DNA of 64,000 bases. Source: a bacterium (lineage in GTDB: Bacteria > Pseudomonadota > Alphaproteobacteria > SP197). The position numbers were made by a program, and so were the translations under genes. Where the stretch lies: NCBI GenBank assembly GCA_028821455.1, contig JAPPGE010000060.1, positions 93,197 through 157,196 on the forward strand. Reading direction: 5' to 3'. Shown here piece after piece: positions 26,162 to 34,359 of the stretch (position 1 is its first letter; each line of letters starts with the position of its first letter). The notes below the pieces were generated by a model. The model made no database searches. It worked only from the letters and a program-made list of their open reading frames with translations, and was not told the DNA's origin.

Positions 26162-27444
26162 CGGTCTGCGACACGGTGATCGTCGGCGCTGGCCTGGCAG
26201 GCCTCGTGGCCGCCCGCCGGCTGATGGAAGGCAGGCAGTCCTTGGTGGTTCTGGAGGCCCGCGAGCGGACCGGGGGACGTGTCTTCGGCATGGAACGCGG
26301 CGGCCGCGCGATCCAGCTCGGCGGCCGCTGGACGGGACCGGGACAGGACCGAATCAAGGCGCTGGCCCGGGAACTCGGGATCGGGGTGCGGGTGTCCACG
26401 ACCTTCCGCGGGGAGGACGTGCTGGACGACGGTCTCCAGGTGGCCGTCCGCCGCATCGACGGCCTCGCTGACGGCGTGCCGCTGGAGGCGCCGTGGCGTG
26501 CCGCGGAGGCCGCCTCCTGGGACCGCGAAACCCTGGCGACCTGGCTCGACCGAGAGGTGGGAGGGAGTGCGGCCAGAACCCTTGCCGGACTCCTGATCGG
26601 CTTCCTCCCCGATCCTGCGGAGTGCTCCCTGCTGCATGCCTTCACCTACCTGAAATCGAACGGCGGGCTGGCCTCAATCATGGGTCTCGACGGTCCGGCC
26701 CACGACAGCGAACTCTTCGCGGGCGGCGCCCATGCCCTCACGGATCGCCTCGGCCGTGACCTCGGGGAGCACGTCCGCCTGAACTCGCCGGTCCATCGCC
26801 TGTGCCAGGACGCCAGCGGGGTGACGGCCCAATCGGCGAGCGGAGAGGTGAGAGCCCGCCACGCCGTCGTCGCCCTGCCGCCGGTGCTCGCCGGGCGGCT
26901 CGCCTATGATCCTCCCATGCCCGCGCAGCGGGACTACCTGACGCAGCGCATGCCTATACGGGGCAAGGTGGCGTTCGCGGCGCTCTATGCAAGGCCCTTC
27001 TGGCGCGAGGCGAGGGGCACGAGAGCCGCCTCGTCGGAAAACGTCGTCGCCTGGGACGAGGGAGACGAGGGGGATCTTGCCTGCATTGGTGGTCTCTCCT
27101 CCATCGTCCGGTCCCGCGAGATTGCCGCCCTGCCGGCTGCGGAGCGCCGTGCCGCGGTTCTCGCCGACCTTGCCGCCCTGCTGGGGCCGCTCGCCCGGGA
27201 GGTCGTCTGCTTCCACGCCATCGACTGGGCGGCGGAGCCATGGAGCAGGGGATGCAACAGTTTCCTTGCCACCGGTTGCTGGACCGCCTACGGCCCGGCT
27301 CTGCGCCCGGCCATTGGCCGGATCCACTGGGCGGGAGCGGAGTACGCGGAACGCTTCATCGGCCAGATGGAGGGCGCAGTCAGCACGGCCGAGGGTGCGG
27401 CGAAGAGAATTCTCGACGAAAGTGGAGCGACGGCCGAAGGGTGA
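26158..27444 (+). CDS. Flavin-containing amine oxidase
   Basis: A 428-residue monoamine-oxidase-family flavoprotein. The dinucleotide motif GAGLAG is at residues 10-15, followed by ERTGGRV and the GGRWTGPGQ segment. The C-terminal GAEYAERFIGQMEGAV holds the flavin-contacting region. It starts at a GTG in the GTGA overlap with the D-carbamoylase gene, so the two are almost surely co-translated. It may oxidise the amine or amino acid derived from the carbamoylase product. Its last codons run into the start of a LON pseudogene fragment, so the present C-terminus may have been set by a recombination junction. Confidence 0.83.
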   Translation: MTVCDTVIVGAGLAGLVAARRLMEGRQSLVVLEARERTGGRVFGMERGGRAIQLGGRWTGPGQDRIKALARELGIGVRVSTTFRGEDVLDDGLQVAVRRIDGLADGVPLEAPWRAAEAASWDRETLATWLDREVGGSAARTLAGLLIGFLPDPAECSLLHAFTYLKSNGGLASIMGLDGPAHDSELFAGGAHALTDRLGRDLGEHVRLNSPVHRLCQDASGVTAQSASGEVRARHAVVALPPVLAGRLAYDPPMPAQRDYLTQRMPIRGKVAFAALYARPFWREARGTRAASSENVVAWDEGDEGDLACIGGLSSIVRSREIAALPAAERRAAVLADLAALLGPLAREVVCFHAIDWAAEPWSRGCNSFLATGCWTAYGPALRPAIGRIHWAGAEYAERFIGQMEGAVSTAEGAAKRILDESGATAEG

Positions 27445-27707
27445 GGATGTTGGTGCACTCGAGAAAGCCCCCGGCTTCGAACAGGGCCCGTTTCTCCAAG
27501 GGATTGAAGCGGCTGGCCATGAAGAGCGCCGTCACCAGCGTTTCGTCGTTCGCCTTGCCGATCGCATCCCAATCCGCCTCGATCTGCTTCTTGTGTAAAG
27601 AACTGCTCGACGTGGGCGATGAGGGTGGTGCGTTCGATCAGGCCGGTGACGGAAACGGGCTTCATGTCGTCGGCGAAGTCCGAGTAGTCGGCTTCGATCA
27701 TGCGACG
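27442..27707 (-). pseudogene. LON-domain gene fragment with frameshift (copy E)
   Basis: Reverse-strand sequence closely matches the C-terminal third of the intact LON-domain gene (compare 33729-33997): EADYSDFADDMKPVS and IERTTLIAHVEQFF align with EADYTEFADDMKPVS and IERTTLMAHLKQFF. One extra base in the codons after QFF shifts the frame. The last 60 bp of the gene are missing here, but are present as copy C 3 kb to the left, so C and E together look like one copy split by the VOC/carbamoylase/amine-oxidase segment. Confidence 0.75.
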
Positions 27708-28023
27708 GTCCGGCCGCGCGAGAACTACATGGTCTTGGTGTCCAACCACTGTTCCCATTGCCGGCCATCATCGCGGGTGGCTCGTACTCAGATGTCCCGG
27801 GCCTCTCCCGACATCGGGTCGCTTGCGAGGTCAGCCTCCAACATCAACTCGTCCCCGAATTCACGCTGATGCTCCGCGCGGGGTGGCACCATCTCTGCCT
27901 CACATCGGGTGTGTTGGGGCGGGTGAATGTTGCGAAGCGCTTGAGCACGGTTCGGCCATTCGGACGGCGCGGCCCTTCCGGAGAGCGGTCAGTCCCGAAG
28001 CGAGCGCAACGTGGCCGGCCGGA
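27708..28023. other. Gene-free interval
   Basis: No convincing gene or repeat was found between the LON fragment and the adenine deaminase gene. A minus-strand frame near 27797-27892 could encode about 34 residues but has no start context or family likeness. Confidence 0.5.
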
Positions 28024-29073
28024 TCACCCCCCGGTTTCGAGGACACGCTCAATCCGGCCCAGATGAGCCTGCTTGACGGGCCCTTCCAGAAACGAGCCCT
28101 CGATTGAGTTGCGGACCAAGGCGACCAAGTCATGCCGTCCGAGTTCCAGGGCCTCGGCGACAGCCACGTAGTTGTCCAGCAGATACCCGCCGAAATAGGA
28201 CGGGTCGTCGGAGTTGACGGTAACCTTGAGTCCTGCGTCGAGCATGCGCTTCAGCGGGTGATGCCTCATGTCCGTGACACCGCACAGGCGGAGATTGGAG
28301 AGCGGACAGACCGTCAGCGTAATGCCCCGTTCCGCCAGACGCCGGACCAGCGCCGGATCCTCGAGTGCCCGGTTGCCGTGATCAATGCGATCGACTCCCA
28401 GCACATCCAACGTGTCGGCAACATAGACAGCCGGACCTTCCTCCCCGGCGTGAGCAACGAGCTTGAGCCCGGCTTCCCGGGCCGCGGCAAACAGGCGCAA
28501 GAACTTGCCGGGCGGATTGCCCTTCTCGGTCGAATCGAGGCCGAGCCCAGCGATTCGCCCGTCTGCGATCCAGGGTTCGGCCTGACGGAATGTGGCGAAG
28601 CCGTCGTCCTCGGGCAGGTGGCGCAGAATACAGAGGATCAACAGCGAGGTGATTCCGAGTTGCTCGCGACCGTCGGCGAGCGCGGCCAGGATGCCGTCCG
28701 TAACAGCCGCAATGGGGACGCCGCGCGCGGTATGCCCCTGCGGGTCGTAGAACACTTCGACGTGAACGGCGCCATCGGCAGCGGCGCGCTTCAGGTAGGC
28801 CATGGTGAGGTCGTAGAAATCCTCCTCCCCACACAACACGTTCATGCCCTGGTAATAGATGTCGAGGAAACTCCGGAGTTCCGTGAAGCGGTAGGCGGCC
28901 CGTATTTCCTCCACCGAACGGAACGGGATGTCGACCCTGTTTTTTCGAGCAAGATGCATGAGCATCTCGGGCTCGAGCGAGCCCTCCAAGTGCAGGTGGA
29001 GTTCGGTCTTGGGTAGGTCGCGAAGGAATGCTCTCACGTTCTTGGTCGATCTTCTTTCGGCTGTTTCGTTCAT
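28024..29073 (-). CDS. Adenosine/adenine deaminase-family hydrolase
   Basis: A 349-residue amidohydrolase-fold deaminase. Metal-binding His26 and His28 lie in KTELHLHLEGSLEPE; HAGEEGP (about residue 210) holds the third His and the catalytic Glu; DHGNRAL and NSDDPSYFGGYL follow. The NSDDP-(S/A)-YFGGYL form and TVCPLSN are typical of the adenine deaminase (AAH1-like) branch rather than true adenosine deaminases, so conversion of adenine to hypoxanthine is favoured. It stands alone inside the island. Confidence 0.83.
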   Translation of the reverse strand: MNETAERRSTKNVRAFLRDLPKTELHLHLEGSLEPEMLMHLARKNRVDIPFRSVEEIRAAYRFTELRSFLDIYYQGMNVLCGEEDFYDLTMAYLKRAAADGAVHVEVFYDPQGHTARGVPIAAVTDGILAALADGREQLGITSLLILCILRHLPEDDGFATFRQAEPWIADGRIAGLGLDSTEKGNPPGKFLRLFAAAREAGLKLVAHAGEEGPAVYVADTLDVLGVDRIDHGNRALEDPALVRRLAERGITLTVCPLSNLRLCGVTDMRHHPLKRMLDAGLKVTVNSDDPSYFGGYLLDNYVAVAEALELGRHDLVALVRNSIEGSFLEGPVKQAHLGRIERVLETGG

Positions 29074-29395
29074 CTGAGCCCCCCATCAGACAGGTGCTGC
29101 CTGGCTCCGGTTCGGCGGCCCATTCCAACTCCCGTTCCGGACCACTTCAATGGGGCGGGGCGAACGGCTCCGGATCGAGAATTCGCCGCACGCCATTCCC
29201 GGTGATCTTGGCCACGTTGTTGCCATGGCCGCCGTGACACAGGCGGTTGCACCATGGCCAATCCCAACTGGACTGGTCCAATTCGAAATCTAGTGAATTG
29301 ACGAACTCTCCACAAATCTGGTCGTTCGGAGGCGAAGAGCGGAGCCGTCCGGTCTGATTGGCATGAAGATCGTCTCCGGGGCTGGCGGGCGGTAT

Positions 29396-29509
29396 CCCAA
29401 ATTGCCATGATTCGATGAGGAGCTGGGCCTCTTTCAAGCCTTGGAAGACCTCCCCGTTGAGGAGTTCGTCTCGAAACTGCGTGTTGAAGCTCTTGATGTA
29501 TTCGTCTTT
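29396..29509 (-). mobile_element. IS3-family transposase (OrfB) C-terminal remnant
   Basis: The minus strand encodes a match to the end of the IS3-group DDE transposase: IKSFNTQFRDELLNGEVF then LKEAQLLIESW, equal to the usual IESFN...RDELLN...(L)EAQ..IE.W block. An in-frame stop lies just upstream, the sequence after ESW is unrelated, and the catalytic Glu of ESFN is Lys here. It is a dead fragment. Confidence 0.72.
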
Positions 29510-30017
29510 TGACTACATGGACACGCTGGCAACCCGATGGCGCGAATGAGTGCCGGACGCCGCAATTCGCTGGCATCTGACGCCTATGCGGCTACATGCG
29601 GGTTCAAGGCCCGAGATTCGGCTTCATCGATGTCTGCTTCGGCTCCTGCACCTTCTCCGATTGGGCTCGCGGGCTTGTCCGACGCCTCGCCCCGGGTCCC
29701 TGCGAGCTGTTCCTGTCCGTGCTCGCATCCAGTCTCGTCGCCATGCGCTTTCTCTTCAGCGGGCACCTGCTTCGTTGCGGAGACCCGCCAATCGGTCGCG
29801 GCCTCCGGCGTCGTGCAAAGTATCGTCGGTACACACGTTCGCACAGTGCGGCTCGGCTGAATTCGACACACGAGATCTCTGGAGGTCTCGAACAAGCCCT
29901 CAACCAGCCATCGGCGTCTGGCCGAACGTTTGACGACAGACCGCAGTCAGCGTCAAGACTGTCTCCCGAGCGTGTCTGGCCTTTCGTTCACCGTGGCCCG
30001 TCACTGGGAGCGTCATG

Positions 30018-30128
30018 TCACTGCCGAACGGGACTGTCGTCGCCTTCCCGGCTGCCGGTCTCGAGCAGGGTTGTGAGGATGCTGGCGCGCTCGAGAAAAT
30101 TCCGGGCTTCGAGCAGAGCCTATTTCTC
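30018..30128 (-). repeat. LON 3'-end repeat, copy B
   Basis: It matches the final 111 bp of the LON-domain gene (33673-33783) without gaps at about 100 positions, starting exactly at the stop codon and ending after TTTCTCC. It lies between the IS3 remnant and the small protein gene at 30340. Confidence 0.8.
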
Positions 30129-30259
30129 CTGACGTGCACCCCGCGAGCCAAGCAGGCTTTGAATGAGCCTCGCAGGGTGCGCGGCTTACCGTGTTCCCAG
30201 GCATCCATCGGTAAAGAACCCTGTTCGGACTGACACAGAATGAACGGGGTGGCCAACCC

Positions 30260-30297
30260 TGTAACCGGCAACAAATTGGATTGTGTTACCGGTTACG
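30260..30297. promoter_or_regulatory. Tandem LacI-type operator-like palindromes
   Basis: TGTAACCGGCAACA (30260-30273) and TGTTACCGGTTACG (30284-30297) are near-palindromes around CCGG and also form an outer dyad (GTAACCGG with CCGGTTAC). The core resembles operators of LacI-family sugar regulators. They sit 43-80 bp upstream of the next gene. No LacI-family gene is in the window. Confidence 0.4.
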
Positions 30298-30339
30298 TCT
30301 ATGATAATGTGTCCGGCAACAAGCGACAGGGACACCGCA

Positions 30340-30690
30340 ATGGCATCTGCGAATGCAACTGTGAATGAACGGGTCTATCGGTCCCGCGAGCGTCGTCGAC
30401 GGGCCGGCTTGAAGCGCGTGGAGGTTTATGTTCCCGCCAGTCAGGTCGACAAATTGAAGGCCTATGCTGCCCAGTTGCGCGAAGGTTCGGAGTCGGAGGC
30501 CGTGAAGAAAGCGCGAATGCTGATCGCGAAGGCGTACAAGAAGTACCGTGCAAAATGCCTCGACAACATTGACATCGAGGCCGAAAGGGCCGGGCTCGCC
30601 GATGCCGCCGTTATCGGGACCGCGCTCATGCACCGGGGAAACTCGGAAGCCTATAGCCTGGGGCGTAGGCTCGTCAGGTTGGCACGGTAA
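30340..30690 (+). CDS. Small basic protein, possible antitoxin-like regulator
   Basis: A 116-residue protein not assigned to a family with confidence. The segment RSRERRRRAGLKRVEVYVP resembles the N-terminus of ribbon-helix-helix or MazE-like antitoxins, in which a short beta strand follows a basic stretch; a Lys/Arg-rich helix follows. The ATG at 30340 is preceded by AGGGA. It lies in the island with HipBA nearby, and tandem operator-like sites lie upstream, which would suit an autoregulated small protein. No toxin partner is obvious directly downstream. Confidence 0.55.
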   Translation: MASANATVNERVYRSRERRRRAGLKRVEVYVPASQVDKLKAYAAQLREGSESEAVKKARMLIAKAYKKYRAKCLDNIDIEAERAGLADAAVIGTALMHRGNSEAYSLGRRLVRLAR

Positions 30691-30813
30691 TGCCCCTCGC
30701 CGCGATTCAGTGCAGTCCGTTGCCAGGGTCCGTCGCCCGACGTCAGCCGAAGGAGACGCAGTGCGCACCGACCCCGGGCCGTGGCCCACATGCCGGGCGG
30801 GGCCAATGGGAGT

Positions 30814-31662
30814 TCATCCGGTGTCCACCTCGATCAGCAGTCGGCAATGGTCGCTCGGTCCCCATTCGTCGATTCCGTTGAGCGCACGGACCTTGACCCC
30901 CTTGTGAAAACCACGTGACGCGAAAGCGTAGTCGAGTTGTCGGTTGGCCTTCGCCGGGCATTTCTGTTGCCGGGTGTAGTATGTCGGGACGTTCTTCGTA
31001 TCGTCGGGAACGCCCGGCTGAGGCGATGCCGATGGCCTGCCGTTCGGCGCCTGCGGCCCGAGAAGTTCCAGACCGAGCGCATCGAATCGGTCCCAGACAG
31101 TGCGCTCACGACTGAACCATGGTGTGCAGCTTGTCCTGGTGTAGCAGAGGTTCAGATCGCCCGCGGCGAGAATGCGGTGTCGGGATGGGTTTGTGTAGTC
31201 GATGAAGGTCGACAGGTCGGAGAGGATGCGGTGCGCCGAAACGTCGGCGTGAATCCCCGGGCGTTTTCCCGTGTACGGGTGTGCCCTCATCCACCGCGCG
31301 TACATGGACACGGCCACGAACGCTTTCTCCGGCCGGCTCCTCGGCGTCACGCTCGCGGCGGCTATCGTCCCGATGCCGCTCGCGCCGATATCGCACTCGC
31401 CAAGGTCGCTGAACGGCGGAATCTGTCGGAACCACTTGACCTCGACCCGATCGGACAATTGCACAACCAGCGGCCAGCGGTCGAAGAAGTGCGGATCCCA
31501 GAAGATGTCGTTCTCGTAGTGGAACGAATGCTCTGAATCTTCGGGTGGGTTCCCGGCCTCTTGCAACAGCGCAACATCCGCCTCTCCCCGGCGCGCCATC
31601 TCTGCCAGCTCACGCCACGGCTCTGTATTCTTGGCGATGTTCCAGCTTACGATTCGGATCAT
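30814..31662 (-). CDS. Endonuclease/exonuclease/phosphatase-family protein
   Basis: A 282-residue DNase I-like (EEP) hydrolase. The ordered motifs are SWNIAKN (metal/active-site Asn), LLQEAG (metal Glu), AGDLN (catalytic Asp/Asn), LDYAFAS and WGPSDHC (catalytic Asp-His). Family members cut DNA, or hydrolyse phosphodiesters in lipids or nucleotides. No signal peptide, so it acts in the cytoplasm. GGGAGA precedes the ATG. It converges on the small protein gene; its specificity is unknown. Confidence 0.82.
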   Translation of the reverse strand: MIRIVSWNIAKNTEPWRELAEMARRGEADVALLQEAGNPPEDSEHSFHYENDIFWDPHFFDRWPLVVQLSDRVEVKWFRQIPPFSDLGECDIGASGIGTIAAASVTPRSRPEKAFVAVSMYARWMRAHPYTGKRPGIHADVSAHRILSDLSTFIDYTNPSRHRILAAGDLNLCYTRTSCTPWFSRERTVWDRFDALGLELLGPQAPNGRPSASPQPGVPDDTKNVPTYYTRQQKCPAKANRQLDYAFASRGFHKGVKVRALNGIDEWGPSDHCRLLIEVDTG

Positions 31663-31734
31663 TCAGAAATCTCCCGTTCCCATGAACGGAAGCATGGGGG
31701 CTCTTCTGGCGTCACGCAGTCGGCTCGCCGAACG

Positions 31735-31792
31735 CCGGTTGCCGCTCTCGAGGAGGGTGGCGGGGATGCGGTTTGAACGTGTCGCCGAGCAC
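31735..31792 (-). repeat. LON 3'-end repeat, degenerate copy D
   Basis: CTCGAG(G)AGGGTGG and GGGATGCGG follow the LON 3' end, and the sequence after GATGCGG (TTGA-CGTG-CGCCGA) follows copy C rather than the LON gene. Copies C and D therefore share the same junction. Left of 31735 the match to the stop-codon region is weak. Confidence 0.5.
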
Positions 31793-31888
31793 AGACAATT
31801 TTGAAAGTCGCCGATCGCATACATCGCGCGCTTGAATGCGATCGACGACAAGTTTACATTGGTGGCGTTCGACGACATCCGGAACATC

Positions 31889-32179
31889 ATGAAAATCCGA
31901 ACCCCCCTGGACATCGGTCTGGCCATCCGCGACGGACGGCGCAAGCTGAAGTTGAGCCAGGCCGAGCTCGCCCGCAAGGTGGGAGTCGGACGACAGTGGA
32001 TCGTCACCATTGAGCACGGCAAGTCCCGTGCCGAGCTTGGTCTGGTTCTCCGCACCCTGTCCGCCCTGGATCTCCCGTTGACGATCGGTCCCGACAATCG
32101 CCGACTTCCATTGGATGAGGATCCCGATCCGGTCGACATCGACGCGGTCGTGAATGCCGCCAGGGACGGCCGGAAGTGA
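31889..32179 (+). CDS. hipB: HipB-like antitoxin
   Basis: A 96-residue XRE-type DNA-binding antitoxin. The helix-turn-helix spans roughly residues 10-65 (KLKLSQAELARKVGVGRQWIVTIEHG), with LGLVLRTLSALDL following as in HipB. I take the ATG at 31889; a TTG 19 codons upstream is an alternative but adds residues outside the family. It overlaps the HipA gene by GTGA. HipB neutralises HipA and represses its own operon. Confidence 0.78.
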   Translation: MKIRTPLDIGLAIRDGRRKLKLSQAELARKVGVGRQWIVTIEHGKSRAELGLVLRTLSALDLPLTIGPDNRRLPLDEDPDPVDIDAVVNAARDGRK

Positions 32180-33462
32180 CGGAGCCTCTTGTCGTCATTG
32201 CCGATCGCCGGATCATGGGCGAGATCCGGCGTGACCGGCGCGGCCGCCTCACATTCGTCTACGATGATCTCTGGCGATCCATGGACACCGCCTATCCGCT
32301 TTCTCTCTCGATGCCGATTGTTGCCGCCGAACATGAGCACGCGAGGATCGAACCCTGGCTATGGGGGCTGCTTCCCGACAACCAGTTCGTTCTGGCCCGC
32401 TGGGGACAGCGGTTTCATGTATCGCCCCGCAATGTATTTGCCTTGCTCGGCGCGGTTGGCGAGGACTGCCCGGGCGCCATCCAACTGGTGCGACCGAACA
32501 GGGTTGACGATGTCATGCGGGGCGACGGTGAGCAGATCGACTGGTTGACCGAAGGCGATGTTGCCGAACGCCTGCGTATCCTGAGAAACGATCAGGCGGC
32601 GTGGCGCATGCCGCGCGACACCGGCCAGTTCAGCCTCGCCGGCGCCCAGCCGAAGACAGCGCTCATTTTCGACGGTGAGCGCTGGGGTGTGCCTTACGGT
32701 TCGGTGCCGACCACCCACATCCTGAAACCGCCTCTGGACGGACTCGACGGTCATACCGCAAATGAACACCTCTGCCTGGCGCTGGCCCGGGCGCTCGGAT
32801 TGCCAGCGGCACGATCGAAAGTACGTCGATTCGAGGATGAATCGGCAATCATTGTGGAGCGGTATGATCGACAGAGGCGCGACGGATCGATCCGGCGCCT
32901 TCACCAGGAAGACATGTGTCAGGTTCTGGGGCTACCCCCGACAAGGAAGTACCAGAATGAGGGCGGCCCCGGATGCGCCGAACTGAGCGAGGCGATCCGG
33001 ACACACTCGGGTGTGCCCGGTGACGACGCGTGGACCTTCGCATGCGCCATCATGCTGAACTGGATCATCGGCGGCACCGACGCCCACGCAAAGAACTTCT
33101 CCATGCTCATTGGCGCATCTGGACGGGCGCGCCTGGCGCCACTTTACGACATGGCAAGCACGCTGCCTTACGGCTTCGATCCGATGAAGCTGAAGATGGC
33201 AACCAAGATCGGCGGGAAGTACCGGCTCGAAGAGGTCCTTTCACGCCATTGGGCGAGATTCGCCACACAGGTAAGCCTTCCCCCCGCTGACGTCCTCGCC
33301 ATGGGAAAGACCATGGCCGAGACGGTCCCGGCTGCGTTTGACAAGACGGTGGCCGACGCCCGCGCCGGCGGGCTCGACCACCCGATCTTGCAGCGCATGA
33401 CCGACCTGGTGAACGCTCGCTCGAAATACTGCGCACGTATCCTGGAAGCACCGACCGGTTGA
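32176..33462 (+). CDS. hipA: HipA-like serine/threonine kinase toxin
   Basis: A 428-residue HipA-family kinase. It has the N-terminal couple_hipA region, then SLAGAQPK (153-160) equal to the autophosphorylation/P-loop segment, THILKPP, VERYDR, HQEDMCQ, catalytic Asp302 in GGTDAHAKNFS with Asn307, and Asp325 in PLYDMAS. E. coli HipA phosphorylates glutamyl-tRNA synthetase and induces dormancy. All catalytic residues are present, so it may be active. GTG start inside the GTGA overlap with hipB. Confidence 0.85.
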   Translation: MTEPLVVIADRRIMGEIRRDRRGRLTFVYDDLWRSMDTAYPLSLSMPIVAAEHEHARIEPWLWGLLPDNQFVLARWGQRFHVSPRNVFALLGAVGEDCPGAIQLVRPNRVDDVMRGDGEQIDWLTEGDVAERLRILRNDQAAWRMPRDTGQFSLAGAQPKTALIFDGERWGVPYGSVPTTHILKPPLDGLDGHTANEHLCLALARALGLPAARSKVRRFEDESAIIVERYDRQRRDGSIRRLHQEDMCQVLGLPPTRKYQNEGGPGCAELSEAIRTHSGVPGDDAWTFACAIMLNWIIGGTDAHAKNFSMLIGASGRARLAPLYDMASTLPYGFDPMKLKMATKIGGKYRLEEVLSRHWARFATQVSLPPADVLAMGKTMAETVPAAFDKTVADARAGGLDHPILQRMTDLVNARSKYCARILEAPTG

Positions 33463-33672
33463 TCCGCATCTGCTTGCCACGAGGGTGCTGTGAAACGCCG
33501 GAGGAACGGGCGCCGAACCTTCTGGTGACGGCTCTGTCAACAGACACCGCGCCGTGGCGAGCCTGGAGTTCGGTGCCGGGAGCCGAGCCGGGCGATGGCG
33601 CGCACGCGGCCGTTTGCCTCCTTCCTTCCGGCCATGCCGGTCCCCGGACTGTCTCCATCCTCGTTCGACGCG
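33463..33672. other. Spacer between HipA and the LON gene
   Basis: No gene, terminator or repeat recognised here. It forms the right flank of the island, ending at the LON stop codon at 33673. Confidence 0.5.
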
Positions 33673-34341
33673 TCACTGCCGAACGGGACTGTCGTCGTCT
33701 TCCCGACTGCCGATCTCGAGCAGGGTGCTGAGGATGCTGGCGCGCTCGAGAAAGTCCCCGGCTTCGAGCAGGGCCTGTTTCTCCAGGGGACTGAAGGGGC
33801 AGACCATGGATAGCGCCGTCACCAGCGTTTCGTCGTTCGCCTTGCCGATCGCGTCCCAGTCCGCCTCGATCTGCTTCTTGTGAAAGAACTGCTTGAGGTG
33901 GGCCATGAGGGTGGTGCGTTCAATGAGGTCGGTCGCCGAAACCGGCTTCATGTCGTCGGCGAATTCCGTGTAGTCGGCCTCGACCAGGCGGTAGGCACCG
34001 GCGGCAAGGGCAAGTTCCCGCGCCACGCGGTAGCGCGCCAGTCCGATCAGCGTAATCAGGTAGCGGCCGTCGTCGGTTTCGGTGAACTGGATGATGCGTC
34101 CGGCGCATCCGATGGCAAAGCAATGGGCCGATCCGACATCATCCGCCTCCTCGTCGGGCTGGATCATGCCGATCACGCGGCCGTCGGACTTGAGCGCATC
34201 CTCGACCATGGAAACATAGCGGGGCTCGAAGATGTTGAGCGGCAGGGTGCCGCGCGGCAAAAGGAGAGCCCCGGGCAGGGGAAAGACGGGAATGGTCGAC
34301 GGCAGTCCGTCGATGGTGCGGTAGTACGGCAGGCCCGCCAT
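33673..34341 (-). CDS. LON peptidase substrate-binding domain protein
   Basis: A 222-residue stand-alone LON N-terminal domain without protease or ATPase parts. The hallmark IPVFPLPGALLLPRGTLPLNIFEPRY lies near residues 17-42, and GCAGRI, TDDGRYLI and EADY segments follow. Such proteins lie between a YbbN-type thioredoxin and Trm112 in alphaproteobacteria; function unknown, possibly substrate recognition. The 3' end (33673-33783) is repeated several times to the left as copies B, C, D and E. The ATG at 34341 is preferred to an adjacent GTG. It is 18 bp downstream of ybbN. Confidence 0.83.
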   Translation of the reverse strand: MAGLPYYRTIDGLPSTIPVFPLPGALLLPRGTLPLNIFEPRYVSMVEDALKSDGRVIGMIQPDEEADDVGSAHCFAIGCAGRIIQFTETDDGRYLITLIGLARYRVARELALAAGAYRLVEADYTEFADDMKPVSATDLIERTTLMAHLKQFFHKKQIEADWDAIGKANDETLVTALSMVCPFSPLEKQALLEAGDFLERASILSTLLEIGSREDDDSPVRQ

Positions 34342-34359
34342 CACGCCACGACCGCAACC

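Larger units (their letters stand above)
29074..30339. other. Gene-poor interval with IS and LON remnants
   Basis: This 1.27-kb stretch has no intact gene. It contains an IS3-family transposase fragment near 29396-29509, an apparently non-coding segment to 30017, LON repeat copy B at 30018-30128, and a likely operator region at 30260-30297 in front of the next gene. Overlapping open frames on both strands lack any coding character. Confidence 0.6.

Noticed and set aside
27797..27892. Short minus-strand frame of about 34 residues
   Set aside because: No ribosome-binding site, no recognised family, and it lies in a decayed intergenic segment.
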